The notes beneath the pieces were generated by a model, which was not told the DNA's origin, made no database searches, and saw only the letters and a program-made list of their open reading frames with translations. 64,000 nucleotides of DNA from Helianthus annuus (lineage: Eukaryota > Streptophyta > Magnoliopsida > Asterales > Asteraceae). Below are positions 1-11,542 of the stretch, in pieces; the first letter of the stretch is position 1; every line of letters starts with the position of its first letter. The stretch lies in NCBI RefSeq assembly GCF_002127325.2, contig NC_035443.2:146888915-146952914 (forward strand). Direction: 5' to 3'. Both the position numbers and the translations under genes were made by a program.

Positions 1-631
1 AAACCACCTCTCTCCCACTTTGCCACCACTCCACCACCACTACAACACCCACATCCACCACCATCATCCATCATCCACCTTAGAGTGTGTGTAGTAGTCT
101 CGGGATCCAAGATTGATAGTAAGAGTTCTTGTCAATCAAAGGTCATGTTTGGCTAAGTCTCTTACATCACTTGGTGAAGACAAGTCTTTAATGTATTACT
201 TTTGATTTTTAATCTTTTCGCACTTTTTATTTGGTTTTGTATTAATGACTTTAATAACTAGTTTCTTATGTTGAAGGTGAAACTTCTTTATCATTGTCCG
301 TGGTGTCTTGGCATTACTTTACTATCTATATAAAGTAAAAGATTTACACCATTCATATCTCTACGGTCTATATAGAGATATGTTGGCTACCTGGTCGAGG
401 GTAACGGAATGGTTTAGTAAGGTTCTTGCCTTGTTCAGTGTATAGATCCTGCAAGGACCTGGGTCAAGCTTACTAGGATCTCCTTCAATACCCACTGGTA
501 TTGGATGACGGGGGTGCGAATGGCTTAATCCCCTCATATGTAAACTACTATTAATACATTAAACCAGCTACTTGGGATTGTATCCCTGCTGACTCAAACC
601 ACTTAGCCGAGGGTAACATCACCTTCAAAAG
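1..631 (+). repeat. Athila-like 5' LTR, left visible part (R/U5)
   Basis: Aligns to 40933-41566 of the 3' LTR with about 22 differences by eye. It begins just downstream of the position that carries the TATA box in the 3' LTR copy (40888-40897), so it is mostly transcribed leader. The LTR is cut at 631/632 by element A and resumes at 28384. Confidence 0.88.
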
Positions 632-1235
632 TGTAACACCTCGAAATTTTGCGTCCAATGATGTATTGACACGTGTCTTAAGTTTACACGTGGTGTTAAA
701 TACTAAATAAAGGACTAAAGTCGACAAACATTGAAAGTATGTAAAATCGAGGGTTAAAAATGTCAACGAGGGATAAATATACTGTACAGTAACCCTAAAT
801 GGTGCTCATACCTTCAAACGGATAAATCATGGATCGTACGGAACGAATTGCGGAAGAAAGTGAGAGATTACAAACTACAGGGGTTAATTGTGTCAACATG
901 TTTAAGTTATACCTATGAGTGACCCTTTAACATACCCGAGGCTTTGTAACAGTAAATTACGCTCACTAGAATATACGATATAAATTTCGCGAGGTTCTGT
1001 TTTAAAACGAGAAAGTTATGATCAAGTTCGTATGCGAGGGGTTAGAAGCGTCAACAATGAAAGTTAGGGCTTTTCAGATAGTAATTAAACTAACCGGGGA
1101 CTTAACGGCGCGGGTAAAGGTCACGAGGCCCTTATTCGTAAATAATCGGGGCCCAAATCGCAAAGTTACCCCTTCGAAACCGAAAGGCCAGGGCAATAAT
1201 GGCAAAAGATTTGAAAATCTTGAAAATCAAGTCTC

Positions 1236-1369
1236 AGGCGACCCGCGTTAGAGATGCAAGTGATCTTACGCGGGCCGCGAGCCAGGTGCGGATTCGCTTG
1301 CTGACAACAGGATCCAGGCGACCCGCGTAAGGGAAGCCTGATCCTTCACGCGGGCCGCGTCAAGGCGCC
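1236..1369 (+). promoter_or_regulatory. Duplicated GC-rich inverted motif in U3 of element A
   Basis: Two units about 78 bp apart (starting near 1236 and 1314) each pair a GACCCGCGT half with an ACGCGGGCCGCG half in inverse orientation. This CpG-rich island stands out in AT-rich surroundings and lies about 170 bp upstream of the TATA box. The 3' LTR has the same island near 25651-25783. Confidence 0.7.
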
Positions 1370-1537
1370 GGATGCAGAATTCGGGGACAGGTTCACTGTT
1401 TGCTATTTTAACCGCCTTAGAACGCAATTATGGCAGCATGGGTGCCCCCTAAACGTCCCCTAGCACTCAGGGACAGCTGTTGATCATCCATGAATAATTG
1501 TAGCCTTAGTTGTGATGATCTTATGCTTCCATTTTTA

Positions 1538-1546
1538 CTATAAAAG
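1538..1546 (+). promoter_or_regulatory. Putative TATA box of element A LTR
   Basis: CTATAAAAG about 900 bp into the LTR, where a U3/R boundary is plausible. The 3' LTR counterpart reads ATATAAAAG. The transcription start is not determined. Confidence 0.55.
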
Positions 1547-3970
1547 TGCCATGTAGTGCACACATTGTAACCACACCTCAAACCTGCTTTCTTGATCACA
1601 TCTGGAGCTCAAGAGCACTCTTCTAACATCCCTGGTCGTGTACCAAGCTTCTGTAAGTATGCCTAACCCTTTGTGGTTTAGTTTTTACATAGTTTTAGCT
1701 TAAAAGTCAATCCGTCGTAATTAACGATTGACTTTACGATAAATCATGAATGGTCCAGTGGTTTTTCGAATCAAAGGTAGTTATATGTTGGTAATCATGT
1801 AGGCTTTAAACCCCTAAAAGGGCACCCTCTGATTTCCACTCTAACTAGTCCGAATGTCGAGTCAAACTTGCTTAGAAAAAGTCAACAGAATGCTATTTTG
1901 CGATTTTATGCATAATCGGTAATGTAGATAGCGTGTAACCTGTTTTAACACTCATATAACATGATAATAAGTATATTAACTAGTCTAAGCTTGTTTGATC
2001 CGACCATTTACTGTTTTGACCCGGTTCGGAACCGAAAGTCGCAAAACTTTGACTTTTGCTTTGACTTCAGTTCTGACCCGTTTTGGTATAATTTAGATAT
2101 GCCTTAGGACTCTCTTAGGACCAGGTTACATGATGGTAAACCCTCTGTGACCGGTTCGTGGTTTGTCCGAGTCTTTAGCACATTTCCGTTAAAAGCTTAA
2201 AAGTTGACCGTAACGCCCTTTTTACTTTAAAACGTGAATTTTGGACATGTGAAGGGACAACAACCTTAGTTACTGATTTCTAAGCATGTCCCTAAAAATC
2301 TCACGTCAATCCGAGGTCTAGAATAGGAGTTATGCTAAATAGCGCAATTACGGAAACTTTAGTAATAAAACGGCGCATTTAGCGTAAAGCCTATCTAAAC
2401 CCAAATTTCGACACCAAACCTTTTACATGCTGATGTAAAATAATATTTTGAGATTTTTAAAGATTTTTAATCATTTTTAACCTGCTCATAACCTGCGGTT
2501 ATGGCTTCGGTTCGGTAAATACCGAATATACCCTTTTCGAGCATAACTTGAGTTCTACAAGGTATTCTGACCCGATTCCAGTTGCTACTGATTTTAAATA
2601 ATAAATAGCGTATTTTGGACTTTATAAACTGTTCGGAAAACTCAGATTTCCTGTAGAACTCAGAAACCTCTTTTATAATCTTTAAAATGACCGAAATACC
2701 CCTACGGGACATATAACGGATTTAAACTCATTACGAGCATTATGAAAGGTATCCTACTGATACCACAACCTCTTTAAAGCATATTGACTTAGGAAACTTG
2801 TCTAGGACTCTTACGGTTACCCGTTACGCCTTTTGCGCGCATGGTTCGGTTTATGTAACTAGTTTACATAAACTAGCCGAAACGGGTCAAACCTTATTGT
2901 TTTGACCTCAAAATCCAGAGTGTGGTCATATTACCCATATAAAACAAGTCTTCAAACTTGTTGGGTCCAAACCACATTCCATTCCCGGTTTTCGCCTTTC
3001 ACGCGATTAAACCGTAATTATCCTTTGAAACTGACCGGTCTAAGCTAAGGCTAAATTAAAGACCCGTTAGGATTCTAATAGGTTGTTTAAACCTTCGTTC
3101 CAGAGTAGGAGACCAGTAAAAGAAACTTGCATTTGTTTATTAAGGATATTACTTGCTCAGGTAAATACTTTTAACTTATTTTCCCTATATGGGCTTGGGT
3201 TACGGTATATAAATTACCGCTTGTTCGGGCATTAAATCTTCCATCATATGGTGGTTAATTGAATAATTTAATCGGCCCATTCAAATACGTTTTGTTGGCT
3301 TTACGCCTTTGGGAGCTTAATGACCATGTCCCGGATATCCTTGGCATCATTTTACTAAATGACCACGACCCCGACACACGGGTGTAGGCGTACACCCGTA
3401 ATGTGTCTAGATTATTAAAGGCATAACCGTTGGTTTTTCCCGCCACGGCTTTATGCTTTGTGGCGTGTCTATTAACCTTAAACCCGGCACGACCCGGGCG
3501 ACCGAACGCATAGTAAACATGTAATTCTTTTACAAGATTTAATTAATAAATTATCCCAAGTTATAAAGAGTTTGTGCCATGTGCATTCAAATCAATTTTT
3601 ATTAAACATTTTACAAAAGTGTCGGTTGAATGTATTTACCAGTGTAAACTGACGTATTTTCCCCAAAAAGATTAATGCAGGTTCTACTCGTAATAGGCTA
3701 GCCACTCCTTAGCATCGTTAGAGTCTCGCAAGCTTGGGATGCCAATATCTGTTGAACAATTATTTTCTATCTTATTTTGATCCCCTGTGGATTATATTTC
3801 AACGATTGTGATACTTGGATATTACATTCAATAGTTGAAATATATTTATCTTTATGCTTCCGCTGTGCATTTATATATTGTGTGGTTTGACTATATTGTT
3901 GCCAACTACGTCACGGTAATCCCCCACTGGGCCCACCGGTGATACACGTGGAAATCGGGGTGTGACAGGT

Positions 3971-3983
3971 TGGTATCAGAGCC
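3971..3983 (+). other. Primer binding site of element A (initiator-Met tRNA)
   Basis: TGGTATCAGAGCC begins 3 bp after the 5' LTR. This is the complement of the 3' end of plant initiator methionine tRNA, the usual primer of Tekay elements. Confidence 0.93.
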
Positions 3984-4140
3984 AACGTTGAGTGAATTAA
4001 ACACTATCCTTATGTGTTTAATCTCAATGACACAATTGCACATACTTGAGTCTAGACAAGAACATAGGACGAATTCGAATTGTTATTCCAGTTTGTCTTT
4101 TATCGTTTATTGTGATTTAAAGATTTGTTAAGCAGGAATT

Positions 4141-5346
4141 ATGCCACCAGCAATTAAGAGAGGAGGAAGAGGCAAAGGGCCGATCACTACTCATAATGAT
4201 CACGAGGCCGGACCTTCGAACATGCGAGCTCCTTCCAGCACGAGGAGCGAATAACCTCAGAGACGTAGAAGAAACCTCTTTGAGCCAGCAAGACGGTCTA
4301 CCTCACACAGCTCGACACCTTCATACCGTCACTCTTTTGGACCAGATTCGGAAAACAATCCCAGTAACCCTCAACCTTCGTTTATACCTCTCCAGCGATC
4401 TGCTTCACACCGTTCCTATGGCGATCCTACTCCTTTCTTTCAAGGCCGATTTAACCCGGCTGATTATGTCCAAGAACCAATAGGTTATAACCCTTTAGGA
4501 CCTGAAGACCATTTCTCCGAAGATAATGCGGTAGATATGGACGAGGACACATATCCTATAGAACCTGCAAGAGGTACTCCCAACCATCCAATCGAGATCT
4601 CTGATGGGTCATCCTTCCATGGAATACCCTATCAAGGTCCCGACAGTTACCAGGCGAGGTTTAACCAGTGTGATTGGTACTTCACACCTTCTCATCACTT
4701 CTCGCCTCATGAGCAGCAGCAGCAGCAACAGGATCCTTCCGAGGATTCGCGTTTCGTGGCAGTTACGCCACCGCCTCCACCGCCACCAGTTCAGCAAGCA
4801 CCTCCTGATCCGCCAAGGCGTAGGAGATCAGGCGCGCGGATGTCTACCCGAGGAGGGGAATTCCACTTTAGCACCCCTCGCCACTCGAGTGCAAGTCACT
4901 TTCTGCCAGTACCTGAAGAACCACAGTTAGGGGAACCTTCTGGTCACCCTGCAGAGGTAAATTCTGCACCAGTTGCACCACCTCCGCCACCATTTGGGTG
5001 TGATAACCCTATACCAGCGTACGCCGGTTCCACCGCGTACAACCCGTTTGAGCAGCCGACTCATACACACTACAACTATAATTATGATGCCGACCCATAC
5101 GTGGTAGCGGCTAATTATAATGCCCTTCATCCCGACAGAGCTTATGGAAACCTTTGGGGAGTAGATTACTCAGCTCATGGGTATCCAGCACCTCCTAGAC
5201 CTCCGGTTCAACAACCGTCGCAGCAGCCACGTTTTTCTCCACCGGAGCAGGAAGAAATCCTCCACCGTCTAAACCGAGTGGAACGAGACTTTGAGCAAGA
5301 ATGTAAAAGTAATCGTGGATTCCTCAAGGGCCTAGCAACCTACTAA
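4141..5346 (+). pseudogene. Additional proline/glutamine-rich ORF upstream of gag in element A
   Basis: A 402-codon frame starts at ATG 4141 (MPPAIKRGGRGKG...), 158 bp after the primer site, and runs to TAA 5344-5346 with one in-frame stop (TAA 4252-4254); the segment after that stop stays open. The product is basic at the N terminus, then rich in Pro, Gln, Ser and Tyr with poly-Gln and poly-Pro runs, and ends in a short charged segment with heptad-like spacing (EEILHRLNRVERDFEQE). I see no zinc knuckle and no catalytic motif. It is separate from the true gag at 7196. From memory, similar proteins accompany Asteraceae gypsy elements. Function unknown; a Gag-like accessory or RNA-binding role is only a guess. 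Confidence 0.65.
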
Positions 5347-5408
5347 AAGGGAGGAAGAAACGAGATCATTAGTCTCTTTATGTACTATAGTATTTACTAT
5401 TACAATCA

Positions 5409-5600
5409 AGTCCCTGCGAGGACATTTGTCTTAAGTATTTTAGTCCCTGCGTGGACATTTATCGCGTTTAGTCCCTGCGTGGACAATTGCATTTCAGTCC
5501 CTGCGTGGACTTATCTTTTAGTCCCTGTGTGGACATCTATCTATGTATTTGGTCCCTGCGTGAACTTGTTTTCTGTAAACCTCTGCGTAGGTACTTATTT
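5409..5600 (+). repeat. Degenerate minisatellite AGTCCCTGCGTGGACA in element A leader
   Basis: About seven copies of a 16-bp word (AGTCCCTGCGTGGACA and variants), spaced roughly 27-36 bp with AT-rich spacers. It begins 63 bp after the end of the extra ORF. The conserved word with variable spacers is unlike a simple slippage repeat. No function is known to me. Confidence 0.75.
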
Positions 5601-5832
5601 ATTTAAAAGTCCCGTTTAGGGCAATTTGTAATCATTATTATGATTAATGAAATGTTAAGCTTATAAATTTCATTTTTGTCATTAAAAACATTATTATATG
5701 AAGTAAATAAATCAAAGATCATCCTTTTTTTTAAGTTAATCTGCCTAAATAAAGAATCTTAATAGTGAAACCTAGCCTGGTGTCATTATAAGATCCGGCC
5801 AAGATGGTAAGACTTAATTAAAAGATTCAGAT

Positions 5833-6664
5833 CAGTGGCGGACCCAGGAAATTTTTCCATGGGGGTGCGGAACATTTTTAAAAATTTTAGGCCCCTAGGT
5901 ATATAAGTAAAAAAATCGGTTCGTATCGGGTCGGTTCGGGTCGGGTCATGTAAAACAAAAGAAATCGCGCCATAACGTCCCTACTCATGGTTCCTATCAT
6001 AAACAAATTGATCCATAAGTTCATCGCTCTTTAACATAATGTTTCAATTTTAATTTTCAACCCTAGAAATCGTGTGTAATCACCCTAAAAATCATCTAAA
6101 CAACCATAAACAACGTCAAAACACATGAAATTTCTAACCTAATTAAGAATTTTGTTACCCTTTGGTGTCGGACGACGGTGGTTCGCGGCTGCTGATGACG
6201 TGCTGCTGTGGTTGTTGTTGTGTTCGATGATCGCTGGCAGAAGACGACCCAAGAGAGGGAGGGCGAGAGAATTCTAAGGGACTATTGGGCTTATTTTAAT
6301 TATTATAGTTTGAACTTAGGTTGAGTTTGGTTAATGGGCTGGTAATTAGTGGGCTAATCATGTTTAATGAAATAGTGGGTTAAGGTATTGGGTATTTGGG
6401 TTAAGTTGGGTAGTATAAGTTTATATAATTTAGGTAGTTTTTTTTAATTAGAGTTTACTAAAAAATTTAAAATATAAATCGATAACATTTTTTACCTAAG
6501 GTGTGTGGACGAAAAATTCCAAGGGGTGCAGATGAAAAAATTCAAGGGGTGCGGATGAAAAAATCCAAGGGGTGCGGACGGGATTTTCAACGGAAAAGAG
6601 CACTAAATTTTTTTTTCCCGGGGGTGCGCCCGCCCACCTTGGGCTAGGGGTAAGTCCGCCCCTG
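5833..6664. mobile_element. Non-autonomous hAT element (Tip100-like ends), 832 bp
   Basis: Terminal inverted repeats begin CAGTGGCGGA on the left and, read inward from the right, CAGGGGCGGA. A perfect 8-bp duplication ATTCAGAT flanks it (5825-5832 and 6665-6672). Eight-base duplications and CAGnGGCGGA ends fit Tip100-type hAT transposons. It has no transposase frame. Near the right end are three tandem copies of a unit of about 25 bp containing AAGGGGTGCGGATGAAAAAA (about 6515-6580). It inserted into the leader of element A. Confidence 0.9.
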
Positions 6665-6672
6665 ATTCAGAT

Positions 6673-7195
6673 TACAGTTAACCTCTGTAAACACGTTAAC
6701 ATCCTTGACAGATGTGATTCGTTAAAATCACACACGTCATTCTTATATAAGAATCCTTTAAAGGATTCCAAGACCCAAATTAATGATTTATAAATCATGG
6801 GCTAAATCGTCAATAAAGATGATCATTTATGAAACATCCATTAGTGATGTAGTGCCCACGGGCCATACTTATTGTCATATAAAACAAAAGACAAGTTGTA
6901 GTCTATGACTCCCTGTCAAAAAAGGTAAAAGGACTACGGTTCAAACCTCCATGCCTTGATTCTCTGTAATCCCGGCTTGTATTAAAAAGACGTCCTTGTG
7001 ACTAGGCTTTTGTGCCACTAACTATATTAATTGTAAATAGGATAAGTTATATTCAATCCTAAATAACAGTGAGTAACAAATTAACCAAATATGGTCTATG
7101 TTTACCATGATTAATGAATTGCCATAAAAGACAATTCCATAATAAACTCCTAAATAAAACTTTGTCATTATCTTCTGTAGCAGATTCGAGTTACA
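6673..7195 (+). other. Non-coding leader of element A before gag
   Basis: 523 bp of AT-rich sequence between the hAT element and the gag start. I see no frame or repeat of note. A GGTTCAAACC word near 6936 resembles a tRNA B box, but nothing folds around it as a tRNA. Confidence 0.6.
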
Positions 7196-10100
7196 ATGGC
7201 TGAACCAAGTGGAGTTAATAGTCATTCGAAGGAGGATGACAATGATAACGCTCAGATTCATATAACGGGCGCAGAATTGAAAGCTCTAGTAGACGGTGCT
7301 GTTAAGGCAGCCTTAGACCGACAGTACGAAGAGTACACCGAGTCCCGAAGCAGAACCCTATCTACACCACACTCAAAGCCAAAAACCCACTCTAAATCTC
7401 ACAGCAAACCACCCTCGACTCCGTCTAAGCCTAAAAAGGACGACGATAGGCACTCATCCAATGACGATAGTGTCCACCCTAAGAAGAAAGTGGTCGATGA
7501 TGCACCTCGCGCCAGGGGTTGCACGTATAAGTATTTCGTATCTTGCAAACCCCGAGATTTTACTGGGGAAAAGGGCGCGGTGGATTGTATGACCTGGTTA
7601 GACGAGATGGACACTGTTGTGGACATCAGTGGTTGTGCTGAGAGAGACTTGGCGAAGTTTGTTTCACAGTCGTTCAAGGGTGAAGCCCTAGCATGGTGGA
7701 GATCTCTGGTTCAAGCCTCTGGGAAGGTTGTTTTGTATAGCATGACATGGGAGGAATTTATGGCTCTCATCAAGGAAAATTACTGTCCTCAGCACGAGGT
7801 TGAGAAGATAGAGTCTGACTTCTTATCGTTGGTCATGAAGAACCTGGATTGCCAGGCATATCTCACGACTTTCAACACTCTGTCGAGATTGGCTCCGTAT
7901 CTTGTAACACCGGAACCCAAACGGATCGCGCGCTTCATTGGGGATTTGGCCCCAGAAATAAAAGCTAGCGTGAAGGCTTCTAGGCCTGCTACCTTCAGAT
8001 CTGTGGCAGATATATCTCTGTCTCTCACGCTTGATGCAGTGAGGCAGAGATCGTTGAGAAATGCCGATAGCGAAAAGAGGAAACGTGAGGATGATGATTC
8101 ACGTAGATCCAGCAAGAAGCATCGGGGCAATCGTGATCACAAGAGGGGGTCAGAGAACAAGAAAAATGACCGACAGTCGGGCGATACGCCCTTGTGCAAG
8201 GTTTGTCAGAAGCACCACTTTGGAAAGTGCAGGTTTGAAAAGAAAACCCCACCGAAGGCGTGTGGGATATGCAAGTCCTCTGAGCATAGGACTCTTGAGT
8301 GCAAGAAACTCAAGGATGCAACTTGTTACAGTTGCAATGAGAAGGGGCATATCAAGACGAACTGCCCGAAGATAGTGAAAAGGGCTGAAGATGGGAAGAA
8401 GACCAATGCGAGGGTCTTTCAGATGGATGTTAGAGAGGCTATCCAGAACGACAATGTCATAACCGGTACGTTCCTTATCAATGATGTTTTCACAAGAGTC
8501 TTATTTGATTCTGGAGCAGATAAATCCTTTGTGGATGATAAGTTCTGCGAGTTATTAAAATTGCCTGTTAAAACCTTGAATGTAAAATACGAAGTAGAAC
8601 TAGCTGATGGGACTATGGGGACAGTTTCAACTGTCTTAGATGGATGTGTTATATCCATTAGGAATCACTCATTTCCTTTATCCCTGTTACCCTTTAAATT
8701 AGCTGGTTTCGACGTAGTATTGGGTATGGATTGGTTATCTCATAACCAAGCCCAAATCGTGTGCAACCAGAAACAGGTGGTAATCAAGACTCCGTTTGGA
8801 GAACCACTTACCATCCAAGGAGATACTCGACATGGATTGCCTGCACATGTATCTATGCTAAAGGCATCCAGATGTTTGAAGAAAGGATGTGTCATTTATA
8901 TGGCACAGGTAACCATCGGTGAGGAAAAACCCAGAATTGAAGATATTCCAGTCATCTCTGACTATCCTGAAGTGTTCCCAGAAGAACTGCCTGGTCTGCC
9001 ACCAAATAGGCAAGTGGAATTCAGTATAGACATCATCCCAGGAGCCGCGCCTATCGCAAGAGCGCCTTATAGATTGGCACCCACGGAAATGAAGGAATTA
9101 AGGACGCAGCTAGATGATCTGCTAGCCAAAGGTTTTGTTAGACCAAGTTCATCTCCTTGGGGAGCGCCAATCCTGTTCGTCAAGAAGAAAGATGGCTCGA
9201 TGCGTCTATGCATCGATTACCGTGAGCTGAATAAAGTTACGATCAAGAATAGGTATCCTTTGCCCAGGATCGACGATCTATTCGATCAGTTGCAAGGAGC
9301 GAGCTACTTTTCCAAGATTGACCTGAGGTCAGGGTACCATCAATTGAAGGTCAAGGATGAGGATGTGCACAAAACTGCGTTTAGGACTCGCTATGGTCAT
9401 TTCAAGTTCCTAGTGATGCCTTTCGGGCTCACCAATGCACCTGCCGCATTCATGGATCTCATGAATCGCGTTTCCAAGCCTTATTTGGATAAATTTGTCA
9501 TTGTCTTCATGGATGACATCCTTATCTATTCAAAGAGTCAAGCTGACCACGAAAAGCATCTTCGATGTATTCTTAAACTGCTTCATCAAGAGAAGCTTTA
9601 TGCCAAGTTCTCTAAATGTGACTTTTGGCTACGAGAAGTCCAGTTCCTTGGGCATGTAGTCAGCGAGCGTGGTATCCAGGTGGATCCCGCTAAAGTTGAA
9701 GCCATCATGAACTGGCAGGAACCAAAGACACCTACGGAGATTCGCAGTTTCCTAGGTCTAGCAGGATACTACAGACGCTTCATTGAAAACTTTTCAAGAA
9801 TTACTGCACCCCTAACTTCTTTAACTAGGAAGGGTATAAAGTTTAATTGGGGCCCTAAGTAGCAAGAAGCTTTTGATATTCTCAAACAAAAGCTGAGCAA
9901 TGCTCCAGTGTTAACACTGCCAGACGGAATGGAAGAATTTGTCGTATATTGTGATGCATCGCACACCGGTATGGGTTGTGTGCTTATGCAGAGAGGCAAA
10001 GTGATTGCCTATGCTTCGCGACAATTGAAAGTGCATGAAAAGAATTACACCACCCATGACTTGGAGTTGGGTGCCGTTGTATTTGCACTAAAGCTTTGGA

Positions 10101-11542
10101 GGCATTACCTTTATGGCATTAAGTTTGTGATCTATTCTGATCACAAAAGCCTTCAGCATCTGTTCAATCAGAAGGATCTGAATATGAGGCAACGACGTTG
10201 GATGGAAACTCTGAACGACTATGACTGTGAAATAAGATACCATCCAGGCAAGGCCAATGTCGTCGCAGATGCCTTGAGCAGGAAAGAAAGAGTGAAACCA
10301 ATAAGGATCAATGCCAAGAGCATTGAAATCAAGAACAGTCTGAATGAACGATTGTTAGCTGCACAGAAAGAAGCTGTGTTGGAAGCTAACTATCCAAACG
10401 AAAAGCTAGGGGTAACTGAAGAGCAGTTATCTTATGGCAAGGACGGAATTCTGAGATTGAATGGAAGGATATGGGTTCCTGTTTATGGAGGACTTCGTGA
10501 CATTATCCTTCAGGAAGCCCACAGTTCCCGATATTCCGTTCCTCCTGGTGCTGATAAAATGTACCAGGACTTAAAGGCAAACTTTTGGTGGATAGGCTTG
10601 AAGAAGTCTATAGCCACCTATGTAGCAAAGTGCTTGACTTGTGCGCAAGTGAAAGCTGAGCATCAAAAGTCGTCAGGCTTGCTACAACAGCCTGAACTTC
10701 CCGAGTGGAAATGGGAAATGGTGACGATGGATTTCATCACCAAATTACCAAAGACAAAGAAGGGAAACGATACAATATGGGTAATAGTTGATAGACTGAC
10801 CAAGTCGGCACATTTCCTACCCATAAAGGAGACTCTTAGCTCTGATATATTAGCCCAGTTGTTTGTAGACAAGATTGTAGCCCTTCATGGGTACCTGTGT
10901 CTATCATCTCTGATAGAGATACCAGATACACATCACACTTCTGGAGAAGCTTCCAACAATCTTTGGATTCACGTTTGAATTTCAGTACGGCTTACCACCC
11001 TCAGACAGATGGACAGAGTGAGCGTACAATCCAGACGTTGGAAGACATGCTCCGTGCATGTGCGATCGACCTAGGTGGCAGTTGGGATAACCACCTACCA
11101 TTGGTCGAATTCTCCTATAACAATAGCTACCACACAAGCATTAAGGCTGCACCTTTTGAAGCTTTATATGGTAGAAAATGTAGAACGCCCGTTTGTTGGG
11201 CAGAAGTAGGAGATGTCCAGATGACAGGACCTGATATAATATTCGAAACAACAGACAAGATTGTCCAAATTCGCGATCGATTGAAAGCTGCCCGAGATAG
11301 GCAAAAGAGCTACGCAGATTTGAAGCGTAAGCCTTTCAATTTCGAAGTAGGCGACAAAGTATTACTTAAGGTATCACCCTGGAAAGGGGTGATGCGGTTC
11401 GGTAAGAAAGGCAAGCTAAGCCCGAGATATATTGGACCTTTCGAAGTAATCGAACGTGTCGGATCGGTTGCCTACAAATCAAACTTACAGAAGAGCTCAG
11501 TGGTATCCACAATGTGTTCCACATCTGTAACCTGAAGAAGTG
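7196..11542 (+). pseudogene. gag-pol: gag-pol of Tekay element A, main part, broken by stop, frameshifts and insertion of B
   Basis: From ATG 7196 ([10 protein letters not shown]) the frame is open for 888 codons. Gag domain is at about residues 118-270; three Cys/His clusters follow, the best [14 protein letters not shown] at about 377; protease is LFDSGAD at about 436; RT active site is FMDDI at about 771-775. A TAG at 9860-9862 interrupts between RT and RNase H. The same frame continues through RNase H (CDASHTG), the HHCC zinc-binding part of integrase and the first catalytic Asp. A one-base deletion near 10890 shifts the frame before the second Asp (ISDRD), and another near 11487 shifts it again. 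At 11542 element B interrupts; the last 74 codons resume at 24789. Without these lesions this would be a complete chromovirus polyprotein. It cannot make a functional product as it stands. Confidence 0.92.

Larger units (their letters stand above)
632..3967 (+). repeat. 5' LTR of Tekay element A
   Basis: 3336 bp, starts TGTAACACC and ends GGTGTGACA, directly followed by the primer site. The equal-length partner is 25048-28383. It contains a GC-rich duplicated island (1236-1369) and a TATA box (1538-1546). A 77-codon frame at 1018-1251 recurs at 25434-25667 only because LTRs are copies; I see no domain in it. Confidence 0.93.

Noticed and set aside
1018..1251. 77-codon frame repeated at 25434-25667
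   Set aside because: Same position in the two LTRs of element A; it overlaps the edge of the GC-rich U3 island and shows no coding features.
3971..3983. tRNA-like sequence after the LTRs (also 28914, 40325, 49943, 61551)
   Set aside because: These are primer binding sites complementary to tRNA 3' ends, not tRNA genes.
4604..5130. Alternative frames on both strands over 4604-5130
   Set aside because: They are shadows of the proline-rich frame 4141-5346, produced by its CCA/CAG-rich codons.
6936..6945. GGTTCAAACC resembling a tRNA or SINE B box
   Set aside because: No cloverleaf, A box or SINE tail can be found around it.
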